Of a DNA stretch of 64,000 bases, positions 10,019 to 20,400 are shown in pieces. This DNA comes from Pseudomonas putida (GTDB taxonomy: Bacteria; Pseudomonadota; Gammaproteobacteria; Pseudomonadales; Pseudomonadaceae): assembly GCF_009883635.2 (NCBI RefSeq), contig NZ_CP026115.2:372001-436000 (forward strand), given 5' to 3'. The notes beneath the pieces are model-generated. The model saw nothing but the letters and a program-made list of their open reading frames with translations, searched no databases and was not told the origin of the DNA. The position numbers and the translations under genes are program-made. Numbering within the stretch: position 1 is the stretch's first letter; every line of letters starts with the position of its first letter.

Positions 10019-10166
10019 TCAGCCTACCTGCATTTGCGTGAGCCCCAGCACCCCGGCCAGGATTGTAATACTGCGAAACATTTTTGTGCGAATTTAAGTT
10101 GTACGACATCCTATCTACTATGATCGACTACGCGCTGCTCTCACAAAAAAAACAAATGGAGTCACC

Positions 10167-11468
10167 ATGTCGAGCATACCTTCTGTCGAGGGAAAAGCTG
10201 CCGCAGCCCCTCAAAACCGCCTTGCAAAACTGGTCAAGCTGCTTGGCCCCGGTATCATCGCGGTGCTGTCGTGGCTAGGCGCAGGAGATCTGATAACCTC
10301 ATCGGTCGCCGGCGCAAACTACGGTTACGCCATGATGTGGGTGCTGGCCGTTTCGCTGCTGCTGCGCTACCTGATCGTCAACATCATCGCCCGCTTCCAG
10401 TTGTGCAATAACCAAGGCATGACCATCCTGCAGGGCTATGCGCAGCTGCACCCGGTGTTCGCCTGGTTCATGCTGGCCTATGCCCTGCTGATGGGGCACC
10501 TGATGAACGCCTACATGATCAAGGGCGCCGGCGAAGCGCTGGCGATGCTGCTACGCATCGACTACCCGCTGCTGTGCTCCATCGCCGTGGTGCTGGCGGT
10601 GTGGATGCTGGTGGGGCGCAACATCTATGCGATGATCGAAGGCGTAATGAAAGTGCTGCTGGCCGTGATGACCCTGGCCTTCCTGGCGCTGGCGCTGATG
10701 TCTGGTCCGGACGTTGCAGGTATCGTCAAAGGCACCATCGGTTTCAGCATCCCAGCCGACGAAGGCGTGCACGGCGCCTTGCTGGTAGCGGTCTCGGTGA
10801 TCGGCGCCGTGGCAGGTTCGGTCGCCAACTTCGTGCACCCTTACGTGATGCGTGAAAAAGGCTGGGTCGGTCCGCAACACAAGCGCGTTCAGCGTAACGA
10901 CCTGCTGTTCGCCGTTTTCGTGGGTATCGTCATCAACCTGGCGATCTGGATCGTTGGCGCGGAAATCCTGCGGCCCAACGGCATCGAGGTGAAAACCTTG
11001 GGCGACCTGGGCAAGGCGCTGGAGATGTTCTTCGGCCCGATCGGCTGGTACATCTTCTTTGTCGGCGTTTTCGCCACCTTGTTCGCCAGCATTTCTGGCA
11101 AGACCACTGCGTTCCCGATGCTGATCACCGACGCGTTCCAGCATGTGAAGCCCGGGCGCCGCGAGCGCTATGGCAAGGAATTCCACAACGACCCGATGCA
11201 CAAGTGGTTCATGTTGTTCATTCTGGTGACGCCACTGGTGTGGTCGATCCCGGGGATGCCCGACTTCGTGACCCTCACCATCGGCGTGAGCGCGCTGAAC
11301 ATCATCGGGCTGCCGGTGATCTCGCTGGGCCTGCTGATCATGTCCAACCAGAAATCGTTGCTGGGCAAGGAATACCGCAATAACTGGTTCGAGAACATCG
11401 CGCTGGCCTTCGCCACCGGCCTGGCGTTGTGGGTGGCCTTCCAGCTGGCAACGGACCTGATCGCCTGA
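10167..11468 (+). CDS. NRAMP-fold transporter, non-canonical metal site
   Basis: This 433-residue, about 11-helix protein of the Nramp superfamily aligns at GPGIIAVLSWLGAGDLITSS (about 27-46) with the canonical GPG...DPGN helix 1. The metal-site DPGN is replaced by GAGD (38-41). Helix 6 reads GSVANFVHPYVM instead of the usual metal-binding A-x-x-M-P-H. It belongs to the GAGD-type clade often annotated as divalent metal transporter, but its substrate cannot be assumed to be Mn or Fe. The long intergenic region upstream (148 bp) contains TTGTACGACA at about 10097, possibly a GntR-type half-palindrome. The downstream genes are on the other strand. Confidence 0.85.
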   Translation: MSSIPSVEGKAAAAPQNRLAKLVKLLGPGIIAVLSWLGAGDLITSSVAGANYGYAMMWVLAVSLLLRYLIVNIIARFQLCNNQGMTILQGYAQLHPVFAWFMLAYALLMGHLMNAYMIKGAGEALAMLLRIDYPLLCSIAVVLAVWMLVGRNIYAMIEGVMKVLLAVMTLAFLALALMSGPDVAGIVKGTIGFSIPADEGVHGALLVAVSVIGAVAGSVANFVHPYVMREKGWVGPQHKRVQRNDLLFAVFVGIVINLAIWIVGAEILRPNGIEVKTLGDLGKALEMFFGPIGWYIFFVGVFATLFASISGKTTAFPMLITDAFQHVKPGRRERYGKEFHNDPMHKWFMLFILVTPLVWSIPGMPDFVTLTIGVSALNIIGLPVISLGLLIMSNQKSLLGKEYRNNWFENIALAFATGLALWVAFQLATDLIA

Positions 11469-11488
11469 GGATAACGGGTGGCCCCGGC

Positions 11489-13074
11489 TCAATGGTGGCC
11501 GGGGCTGTCTTTGCCACCTCCGGCCCTACGAGCCAACACCACCTTGATGCAGACCAGCAGTGGCGCTGCCACGGCAAAAAGCACGGCCACAGCATTGAAC
11601 GCGGTGTCGAAGGCGATAACCGCCCCCTGCCCCGCAATCGCCCGCCCCAACAGGCCAAGCGCAGCCCGGCCAGCCGCCAGTGGGTCCATGCCCTCCAGCC
11701 TCAACATCGACGTGGTGGATTCCAACCGTTCAATCACGGCTGCCGTGCCTGGGCTGACGTACACACCGAGCGTTTGAGTGTTGAGCACGGCGTGGCGGTC
11801 GAGTAGCGTTTGCAACCCCGTCACCCCCAGCAGTCCCCCACCTGGCGGCCAGTGTTGAACAAGCCGATCCCGCTGGCAAGGTTGCTCCGGCCCAGGTTGC
11901 CGAAGGCGATCAGCGTCAACGACAGGAACAGCAAACCCAGCCCGGCACCGCGCAGCATCACTGCAGCCATCATGTCGCCCATGCCACTCTGCTGGGTCGA
12001 CCCTGACAGCATCCACATCGCGACCATGATCGCCACGATTCCAAAAGGCACCGTGGCAAAAGGCGCGAGCCCGCGCCGCTGGATCAGGTAAGCCACCCCC
12101 AACAGCACCGCAATGAACACGCCCCCACTGGGTAACAGCAGCAAGCCCGCGTCGCTAGCGGTGAAGGCCAGCACCGATGTTGCAAAGGCCGGGATGACGT
12201 AAGCGCTGCCGAACAATGCGGCGCCAGCGACGAAGCTGACAATGAAGGCGAAAGTGAAGTCGCTCGAGCGGAACACGCTGAAGTCGAGAAGTCCCTGCCC
12301 TTCGCACAATAACTGCTGGCCAAGCAACAGCAACATCGCCGCGATACCGACCACGCCAGCCCAGCGTATGTGCGAGGCCTCGAACCAGTCCCAGCGGCTG
12401 CCCTGGCTCAGGACGTAGGTCAGGCACAGCAGCGCGATGGCTGCCAGTATGGAGCCCGGCCCATCGAAGCGCCGCTGGCCTGGCGGAGCATGGGCAGGTG
12501 GCTCGGCGATCAGCAGCACACCGGCCGCCGCCAAGGCCAGCGGTAGCACACTGAGGAATAGCCAAGTCCAGTCACGGCTGTCGATCAGCCAACCCTGCAG
12601 GCAAGGCACCAGCGCTGCGGGCGCGACCACCGCGCCGATGGCGAACAGCCCTTGCAGCAGGGGTTGCCGGTCTTTGCTGCAAGCCAGAAAGACCACCGTT
12701 TGCCCCGCCACCAGCATTACGCCGCCCGCCATGCCCTGGCAGGCCCGCAAGGTGACCAGCCCGTTCAGGTCCACCGTCCACGCAGCGCCCGCACAGGCAA
12801 CGCCCATCAGCAAGGTAACGCCGATGAGCAGCGTACGCGGCGCCATGCGGCCCAGCAGCCAGGGCGCCAACAGAAACCCCATCAGCTTGCAGGCGGTATA
12901 CGCGACGTCCAGCCAGGCGATCTCATCCGGCGTGGCAGAGGTATCGCCCATGATGTCGCTGCGCCCGAGCGCCAGCACGCTGCTGGCGATGGCATCGGTA
13001 AGGGCGGCCAATACGATACCGGCTACCAGCAGCCAGCCGCTGTCTGCGCGACTGCCCACCTGCCGGGCATTCAC
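11489..13074 (-). pseudogene. MFS drug-efflux protein (DHA2 type), frameshifted
   Basis: The first 417 codons (13074 to 11821) encode a 12-14-helix EmrB-like pump that ends abruptly after LFNTGRQVGDCWG. The following helix and the C-terminus (GLLGVTGLQTLLDRHAVLN onward, to 11489) continue in the next frame. Adding one G to the G5 tract at 11835-11839 restores a single reading frame of about 528 residues, the normal length for this family. Its start overlaps the stop of the membrane fusion gene by four bases. The loss is either a true mutation in a homopolymer or a sequencing error. If real, the pump lacks its last two helices. Confidence 0.85.
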
Positions 13075-14144
13075 GAGCCGCCTCCTGCCTCGATCCGCAC
13101 CCGCGCCGAGAGCCCCGGCACGATGCGCCCCGGTAGTGGGTTATGGGCCAGGCGAATCTTCACCGGTACCCGCTGCACCACGCGCACGAAATTACCAGTG
13201 GCGTTATCTGGCGGCAGCAAGCTGAACGCCGCCCCACTGCCGGGTGCAAAGCTGTCGACGACACCTTCAAGGCTACCAGAAGGGTAGCCGTCAAGGGTGA
13301 CCGTGGCGCGTTGCCCTGGCTGAATATGCTCGAGCTGGGTTTCCTTGAAGTTGGCCACGATCCACACGCCATCAACCGGCACCAGGTCAATCAAGCCGCC
13401 ACCCGGCGTGACGAAGCGCCCTACCCGCACCTGCCGGTTGCCAATTACCCCGGCTACCGGTGCCCTTACCACAGTGTGCTCCAGTTCGAGCGAGGCCAGG
13501 TCGCGTGCTGCCGTGGCCTGGGCGATGGCTGCGACTGCCGCCTCACGCTGGGCCTCCAGCACGTCGATACGCAGGCGCTGGGCATCGAGCGTCGCCGTAG
13601 CAGCGGTGAACCCGGCCTCGGCGCTGCTGCGGGCAGCCTCGGTCTGATCGACCAGGGCCTGGCTGACCGCACTGTACTGGATCAGCTTACGGCTGCGTTC
13701 GTGGGTCTTGTCGGCCAGTTGCCGTTCGGACCAGGCTGACCGGCGCTGGGCCTCGGCCTGGCGAACCTGCGCCTGCTGCAGGCGGGCCTGGGCCTCGACA
13801 TCAGCCAGGCGCGCCTGCGCGGCCTTCAGGTTGGCCTGCGCCTCGGCCAGGTGCGCGCGGTAGTCGCGGTCATCGATGCGGAACAGCACATCGCCCGCAG
13901 CGACCTGCTGATTGTCCTGGACTTCGACCGCCGTGACATAACCTGACACCTTTGCCGACAGTGATGTGATGTCGCCACGCACGTAGGCGTTGTCGGTAAA
14001 TGCCGCCTCCCCCGCGCGCAACATCACCCAGCCAACCGCCAGCACCAGCAAGCCCACTACACAGAGGCCGGCGCCTAGTTTCTTTTGCCTGGCCCGCCGC
14101 GCGGTCATGGATGCGACGGCCTGCTCTGGTTCATGTGTGTTCAT
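13071..14144 (-). CDS. HlyD/EmrA-type membrane fusion protein
   Basis: This is a 357-residue periplasmic adaptor. It has a short cytoplasmic tail, one membrane helix (about 23-45, LCVVGLLVLAVGWVML), a biotinyl-lipoyl half (ADVLFRIDDRDY, about 86), a long alpha-helical hairpin rich in Ala/Gln/Arg (about 100-210), then VRAPVAGVIGN and a beta-barrel. It would link the MFS pump encoded directly downstream (ATGA overlap) to an outer-membrane channel. No outer-membrane gene is present, so a shared TolC-like protein is expected. It is part of the four-gene minus-strand operon 15396-11489. Confidence 0.92.
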   Translation of the reverse strand: MNTHEPEQAVASMTARRARQKKLGAGLCVVGLLVLAVGWVMLRAGEAAFTDNAYVRGDITSLSAKVSGYVTAVEVQDNQQVAAGDVLFRIDDRDYRAHLAEAQANLKAAQARLADVEAQARLQQAQVRQAEAQRRSAWSERQLADKTHERSRKLIQYSAVSQALVDQTEAARSSAEAGFTAATATLDAQRLRIDVLEAQREAAVAAIAQATAARDLASLELEHTVVRAPVAGVIGNRQVRVGRFVTPGGGLIDLVPVDGVWIVANFKETQLEHIQPGQRATVTLDGYPSGSLEGVVDSFAPGSGAAFSLLPPDNATGNFVRVVQRVPVKIRLAHNPLPGRIVPGLSARVRIEAGGGS

Positions 14145-14201
14145 GATGGGTTGTCCTGTACTCGGCCCTGCCGACCTGTGCCGGCCAGCAGGGCCGAAGG
14201 C

Positions 14202-14615
14202 TCATTTGTCGCTCGGCGTGACCAGTACCGTCTCGTTGCTGTCGAGCACGAACACGGCCATCAGCTTGGCGGGCTTGCTGTCGCTGGCATTGGCGCTGAC
14301 ACCGTGGAAAGCACCGGGCGCCTCGTACCAGTTTTCGCCAGGTTTGTAGACCTTGGCCGGCTCGCCATTGACGCTGCTACGCACTTCACCTTCGAGCACG
14401 GTGGCATAGATGAAGGCCGATTTCGGGTGCCGGTGCGCAGGCGACGCGGCGCCCGGGGCGTAGTCGACGATTACCCCGCGCATGCTTTTGCCCGGCACGT
14501 TCGGCAGCGGCCGGTCGAATACCACGGTGACGTTGCTGCGCGGTGGCTCGGCGGCCAGCGCCGAGCTGACGGCCAGCGCACTGAACGCGGCGGCCAGGAG
14601 AGTACGGGTGAACAT
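14202..14615 (-). CDS. Exported cupin-domain protein
   Basis: This 137-residue protein has a clear signal peptide (MFTRTLLAAAFSALAVSSALA, cleavage about residue 21) followed by one cupin domain. Candidate metal ligands are the His residues in PAHRHPKS (about 58-62), with Glu in LEGEV and His in GAFHGVS. Single-domain exported cupins are common in Pseudomonas and of unknown substrate. It sits between the NmrA-like oxidoreductase and the efflux adaptor, with 37-57-bp gaps, so it is probably co-transcribed. Confidence 0.85.
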   Translation of the reverse strand: MFTRTLLAAAFSALAVSSALAAEPPRSNVTVVFDRPLPNVPGKSMRGVIVDYAPGAASPAHRHPKSAFIYATVLEGEVRSSVNGEPAKVYKPGENWYEAPGAFHGVSANASDSKPAKLMAVFVLDSNETVLVTPSDK

Positions 14616-14652
14616 GGTGATACTCCTCGTGTTGATTACCGGGTTGGATGAT

Positions 14653-15396
14653 TCACTGGCGTGCCAGCCAGGCCTCGAAACGGGTGGTGCCCAGCCGCGC
14701 GCCTTCGCCCGGGGTCAGGGCCTTGTCGTCCAGTTCGGCGCCAAAGTAGCGTGCGTGCACATCCGCCACCACGCGGCGTGGATCGCCGCTCAAGCGCAGG
14801 TACCGCCGCACCAGTTCATCCAGCGGCACTGCCTCGGGGCCTGCCACTTCCAGCGTGCCATTGGCCGCAGGTGCCAGTGCCACGTCGGTGAGCGCCTGGA
14901 CCACATCGTCCGATGCCATGGGCTGGAACAGTGCCGGCGACAAGCGAATCTCCTCGCCTGTCGCGCCGGCCTGGGCGATGCCTTCGACAAACTCGAAGAA
15001 CTGCGTGGCGCGCAAGATGGTGTAGGGCACCTCGGCACGCTTGATCAGCGCCTCTTGCGCCACCTTGGCCCGGAAGTAGCCGTTTTCCGGTAGCCGCTCA
15101 CTGCCGACGATCGACAGCGCGACATGGTGCCCGACGCCCGCCGCCTTCTCGGCCGCCAGCAGGTTGCGGGTGGAGGTTTCGAAGAATTCGAGCACCGCCT
15201 GGTCCTCCCAGGACGGAGCGTTGGCCACATCCACCACCACATCCGCGCCGTTCATTGCTTCGGCCAGACCCTCGCGGGTAATGCTGTTCACTCCCGTGCT
15301 GGGTGCCGCCGGTACGGCCTGATGGCCGCGCTCGCGCAGGCCATTGACAAGCTTGGAACCTATGAGGCCAGTGCCTCCGATGACCACGATTTTCAT
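14653..15396 (-). CDS. NAD(P)-binding NmrA/SDR-like oxidoreductase
   Basis: This 247-residue atypical short-chain dehydrogenase has a Rossmann glycine motif at the very N-terminus (IVVIGGTGLIGSKLV, residues 3-17) and a DVVVDVANAPSWED segment. It lacks a canonical YxxxK catalytic pair, as in NmrA/HSCARG-like proteins. Such proteins sense or use NAD(P)H; the substrate is unknown. It is the first gene of the minus-strand operon with the cupin and the efflux system. The divergent winged-helix regulator starts 241 bp away and may control it. Confidence 0.88.
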   Translation of the reverse strand: MKIVVIGGTGLIGSKLVNGLRERGHQAVPAAPSTGVNSITREGLAEAMNGADVVVDVANAPSWEDQAVLEFFETSTRNLLAAEKAAGVGHHVALSIVGSERLPENGYFRAKVAQEALIKRAEVPYTILRATQFFEFVEGIAQAGATGEEIRLSPALFQPMASDDVVQALTDVALAPAANGTLEVAGPEAVPLDELVRRYLRLSGDPRRVVADVHARYFGAELDDKALTPGEGARLGTTRFEAWLARQ

Positions 15397-15637
15397 GGGG
15401 CTGTCTCCGCTTGCACGACCGCAACCATTGCCGTCGTCTGGGGCCCAGCATGCGCCGCAGCGGGTGCAGCGTCCTTGCCCGCCGGCTGGTTTTAGCTCCA
15501 GGCAAGCTTGGTTTTGCGTCCAAACTGTTCAATACGCGCCCAAGCCTATGCAGCCAGCGAAGCGCTGCTTTATCATCGGCCCATACCTGATAACAGTCGC
15601 CTCGGACACGAAGCCTAGGGCGTGCGAGGGACACCAC

Positions 15638-17200
15638 GTGCCATTTGAGTTTGACGGCTTTGTGCTCGACGAACAGCGCAGGGAGCTGACCCTGTGCGGG
15701 CAGGCCGTGACCATTGGCCCGCAGGTGTTCGACTTGCTGCTGCAACTGGTCACCCACCGTGACCGGGTCATGGGCCGCGAAGAGCTGCTGGCGCAGGTGT
15801 GGAATGGCAAGATCGTCTCCGAATCGACCATTACCAGCCATATCAATGCCGTGCGCCGGGCCATCGGAGACTCCGGCGAAGAGCAGCGACTGCTGCGCAC
15901 CGTTGCCCGCAAGGGCTATCGCTTCGTAGGCGAAGTGGTGCAAACCAAGCCCGCTGAAGCCCCCGCAGCTGCCGAACCTGTCGTCACCGTTGCACTCTCG
16001 CTCCCGGACAAACCCTCGATCACCGTGCTGCCGTTCCACAACCTGAGCGGTGACCCGGACCAGGAGTATTTTGCCGATGGCATGGTCGAGGACATCATCG
16101 CCGCGCTGTCGCGCATCCGCTGGCTGTTCGTCATCGCCCGCAATTCCAGTTTCACCTTCAAGGGCCAACGTTACGATGTGCAGCAGGTGGGCCAGGCCCT
16201 TGGCGTGCGCTACGTGCTCGAAGGCAGTGTGCGCAAGGCCGGCAAACGGGTGCGCATTACTGGCCAGCTGATCGAAGCCAGTACCGGCGAGCATTTGTGG
16301 GCAGAACGCTTCGAGGGTCAGCTCGACGACATTTTCGAGCTGCAGGATCAAGTGGCCGAAAGCGTGGTGGGCGCCATCGCGCCCCAGTTGGAGCGTGCCG
16401 AGATCGAGCGGGCCAAGCGAAAGCCCACAGCCGATCTGTGCGCCTACGACTACTACCTGCGCGGCACCGCCAAACTGCACAACGGCACCCGCGAAGCCAT
16501 TGCCCAGGCGCTGCCGCTGCTCTACCAGGCCATCGACTGCGATACGGAATACGCCTCGGCCTACGGCATGGCCGCATGGTGTTACTTCTGGCGCAAGCTC
16601 AACGGCTGGATGGATGACCGTGCCGAGGAAATTGCCGAGGGCTCCCGCCTGGCGCGCCTGGCCGTTGAACTGGGGCGTGACGACGCTGTGGCGCTGACCC
16701 GCGGCGGGCATGCGCTAGGGCATCTGACCGGCGATCTGGATGGTGCCATCGCCCTGCTCGACCGGGCGCGCCTGCTCAATCCCAACTTGGCCCCAGCCTG
16801 GTACCTGGGCGGGATACTGCGAGCGCTGCGGGGCGAAACGCAGACAGCCATCGACAACCTCAACCACGCCGCACGGCTTAGCCCGCTCGACCCGGAAATG
16901 TTCCGCATGCAGGTGGGGATGGCGTTGGCGCACTTTTTTGCCGGCCGCCTCGATGAAGCTGCGGCATGGGCAGAAAAGTCGCTGGGGAACCTGCCCAGTC
17001 TGCTGGCGGCAGTGGCTCTGCTGGCGGCAAGCCATGCGCTGAGCGGGCGAATGGATAGCGCGCACCAGGCGATGCAGCGCTTGCGCGCACTGGACCCGGC
17101 ACTGCGGCTGACGCAGTTGCGGGCCTGGTTGCCGATTCATCGGGATGAGGATTTGGCGCGGTTGGCCGAAGGGCTGAGGTTGGCGGGGTTGCCAGAGTAA
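15638..17200 (+). CDS. Winged-helix transcriptional regulator with TolB-like and TPR domains
   Basis: The GTG at 15638 is chosen because GAGGGA lies 6 bases upstream; this gives 520 residues. An OmpR/CadC-type winged helix occupies about 1-95 (QVFDLLLQLVTHRDRV, VARKGYRFVGEV). It is followed by a TolB-N/adenylate-cyclase-associated domain (about 125-255, VLPFHNLSGDPDQEYFADGM) and C-terminal tetratricopeptide-like helices to the end. No membrane helix is evident, unlike CadC. It is divergent from the oxidoreductase-cupin-efflux operon, which is its likely target. The signal it senses is unknown. Confidence 0.88.
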   Translation: MPFEFDGFVLDEQRRELTLCGQAVTIGPQVFDLLLQLVTHRDRVMGREELLAQVWNGKIVSESTITSHINAVRRAIGDSGEEQRLLRTVARKGYRFVGEVVQTKPAEAPAAAEPVVTVALSLPDKPSITVLPFHNLSGDPDQEYFADGMVEDIIAALSRIRWLFVIARNSSFTFKGQRYDVQQVGQALGVRYVLEGSVRKAGKRVRITGQLIEASTGEHLWAERFEGQLDDIFELQDQVAESVVGAIAPQLERAEIERAKRKPTADLCAYDYYLRGTAKLHNGTREAIAQALPLLYQAIDCDTEYASAYGMAAWCYFWRKLNGWMDDRAEEIAEGSRLARLAVELGRDDAVALTRGGHALGHLTGDLDGAIALLDRARLLNPNLAPAWYLGGILRALRGETQTAIDNLNHAARLSPLDPEMFRMQVGMALAHFFAGRLDEAAAWAEKSLGNLPSLLAAVALLAASHALSGRMDSAHQAMQRLRALDPALRLTQLRAWLPIHRDEDLARLAEGLRLAGLPE

Positions 17201-17282
17201 GGGCACAGCTGTGACGGACGGCCCAGGTAACACCCAGTAGCCGCAGCCCACGGTGTGCGCCACGTCACGTTCCGAAAACCGC

Positions 17283-17298
17283 TAGTACATGCGTACTA
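17283..17298. promoter_or_regulatory. Perfect palindrome upstream of the autotransporter gene
   Basis: TAGTACATGCGTACTA consists of 6-base arms (TAGTAC/GTACTA) around ATGC. It lies 121 bases before the autotransporter start, in the only intergenic space available for its promoter. It may be a repressor operator; no regulator family can be assigned. Confidence 0.4.
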
Positions 17299-17418
17299 TT
17301 CTCACCGCGCAACCCCCTCCCGATACTTCCAGCCTTGTTTTGTTGCACCCAAGGAACGCCATCGCCCGCAGGGCTGGCAGCCACGTGCGTGGCATCTAAT
17401 GGAATATCCGGAGTCGTC

Positions 17419-20400
17419 ATGAACCCCCTTTTCAGACTATCCCCGCTCGCCTTCGCCATCACCCTCGCCATGCTGCCCAATGCCCACGCAGTGGACTACA
17501 CCCTCGATAGCGGCGAAGACAATTTCAGCAGCGACCGCGCCTACGATGGCACGGTGTCGCTGCGCCCCGGCAACGGCGTGCCCGCCACCCTGACCATCAA
17601 CAACGGTGCCGAACTCACCAGCAAAGGTGGGCGAATCGGTGGCTCGTCCACCAACAGCGAAGCCAGCACGGCCATGGCCACTGTCACGGTACAAGGCCCA
17701 GGTACCCGCTGGTTCGTACCGCGCACCACAGCCGTGTTAGGTAACACCATCGTCGTCGGCGGCGCCGGCCAGGGCACGCTCAACGTGCTCGACGGCGGCG
17801 AAGTGTTTGTGCGCGACCTGCAGCTCAGCGACAACGGCAATGCCGGCAATGGCCTGTCGCGGGCAAACCTGGTGGTCGACGGCCAAGGTTCCAAGGTGGA
17901 TGCCGTCGAGGTGACCTCCGGCGGCACCTTCCTCTACGACTCGCGCATCACCCTGCGCAATGGCGGGCAGCTGCTCAGCGACCGTGTGGCCATCAACTCG
18001 ATCAGCGACCTGTCCGGTGCCAACACCCGCTGGGACAACACCGGCAGCTTCACCAACCGCAACGACCTCAGCCTGAGCGACGGCGCGGTACTGACCAGCG
18101 ACACGATGAGGCTAGGCTCGGCCAACCTCAGCCGCAACACCGTGGTCAGCGTCACTGGCGCAGGCACGCGCCTGGCCACGCGCGCGCTGACCTTGGGCAC
18201 CACCACCTCCAGCACCACCCTGGTGCTGGCCAACGGCGCCGAGCTGAGCAGTAGCGAAGGCATCGACATCAGCGAGCTGACCAGCATCAACTCGGCCGCA
18301 CGCGGCGCCCTCAGCATCGGGGGGGCAGTGGTCAGGGACGACAGCCGCACCGATATCGACGCCATCAGCGCCAGCGCCGCACAAGCCGCCGGCCGTCTCG
18401 ACCCGCAAACGGCGATCCGCTTCGGCGCCGGCAGCGGCGCGCTGTCGTTCAACCACACCGACAGCGACCTGCAAGTGAGCAACAGCATCAGCGGTGCGGG
18501 CCGGGTCTACAGTTTCAGCGGCAACACCACCCTGAGCGGCGACTTGAACGGGATGTCCGGCAGCACCGTGGTACGTGGCGGGCGCCTGGTGCTGGCCGGC
18601 GATGTCGACCAGAGCAACCCGCGCGGCACCTCGCTGCTGAGCATCGGCAACGGCACCCTGGTGGTCAACGGCACCGTCGGCCACACCGACGCCCTTGGCA
18701 ACTACAGCAACCGCGCCCAGGTACTGGACGGTGGTGTGCTGGCCGGCAGCGGCCAGGTCGGCACCACCCAGGTCGCCTCGGGCGGCACCCTCTCGCCGGG
18801 TGAAGGTGCATTGGGTACCCTGAGGATCAACGGCGACCTGGACATGGCGGCCGGCTCGCGTTACGCCGCCGACATCGCCGGTGATGGTGGCTCCGATCAC
18901 GTCAACGTCAGCGGCACCGCCACCCTGCGTGGCACACGGGTCGATGTCACCACGCTCAATGACGCGCAAAGCTACCAGACCGGGCAAACCTATACCTTGC
19001 TGGCCGCCCAGGGCGGCGTGGTGGACGGTGCGGCTGCCGGTACTGCCTATGCACAGGCGTTCACCAACTCGGCGTTTCTCGACGTCAGCCTGCAGCGCAC
19101 GGCCAACGAACTGAACCTGACCATCGCGCAGAAACCCACCACGCCGGAGCCACCGGTCGAGCCCCCGGTAGAGCCCCCCGTGGAGCCACCCGTCACGCCA
19201 CCGGTGCAGCCGCCCGTCGAGCCACCGGTTCAACCTCCCGTCGAGCCCCCTGTCGAACCGCCCGTACAGCCACCGGTCCAGCCCCCGGTCCAGCCGCCAG
19301 AAACCGGCGGGCCAGCCACCCCAGGCATCTTCCAGACCGTGGCGCTCACCGAAAACCAATGGAACACCGCAGGCGCACTGAGCGACCTGCAGCAGAGCGG
19401 CGAGCCGCTGCGCCTGTACAACAACCTGCTGGTGCTCGATGCCGACACCGCGCGCACTGCCATCGACCAGCTCTCCGGCGACTACCACGGCAGCACCGGC
19501 ACCGCGCTGATCGCCAACAGCCAAGTGGTCTCCGGCGTGCTGAACACCCGCCTGCGCGACCTGTTCGACAGCACCGCAGTGCGCATGCCGCTCGGCGCCG
19601 CGAACTTCATGCCAACCACCCCTGAAGCGCAAGGCGGCGCCTGGGCGCAAGCCTTCGGCAACTGGTCGAAGCTGGACGGCAACAACGGTGCCGGCGGCCT
19701 GCACCAGCGCACTGGCGGTGTGCTGATTGGCGCCGACGGCAGCATTACCCCGGACTGGCGCGCCGGCCTCTACGGTGGCTACAGCCGCACCAAGTTCGAT
19801 GCCGATGACCGCGATGCCAAGGGCCACAGCGACAACTACCACCTTGGCCTGTACACCGGCGCCCAGCTCGATGCCCTGCGCCTGAGTGCAGATGTCGGCT
19901 ACACCTGGCACAAACTCGACAGCAAACGCAACGTGGCCTTTGCCGGGTTCAGCGACCACCTGAAGGGCGAGCGCGACGCCAACACATTGCAGGCCAGTGG
20001 CGAGGCGGCTTATCGCATCGGCCTGGGTGAAGTGGCGCTGGAGCCGTTCGTGGGCGTGTCGTACGTGAAGTACGACGCCGACAGCTTCCATGAGAAAGGT
20101 GGGGCTGCGGCGCTGGATGTGTCCAGTGAGAAGCAGGACACCTGGTTCTCGACCGTGGGCATGCGCGCTTCAACCCGTACCCGCGTGGCGGAACACGAAA
20201 CCCAGTTCTATGGGTCGTTGGGCTGGCGGCGAGCGTACGGTGACCTCGACCCGCGCAGTACCCAGGCCTTTGCCGGTGGGCCTGACTTCGCGGTGCAGGG
20301 CATCGCCCAGACGCGCGATGTGGCGATGACGGAAGTGGGCGCGAAAGTGAAACTGAACCGCCAGACCGATGTGGGGCTGTCGTATCAGGGCCAGTTCGGC

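Noticed and set aside
15098..16711. 537-codon minus-strand ORF across the winged-helix regulator
   Set aside because: It overlaps two real genes on different strands and has no motif.
19141..19314. Regular short repeats resembling a small CRISPR-like array
   Set aside because: The unit is four codons (PPVE/PPVQ), in frame inside the autotransporter linker, with no spacers and no cas genes in the window.
18112..20091. 659-codon minus-strand ORF opposite the autotransporter
   Set aside because: It is a shadow frame of high-GC coding DNA: Gly/Val/Ala-rich without domains, while the plus strand gives a signal peptide, passenger and barrel.
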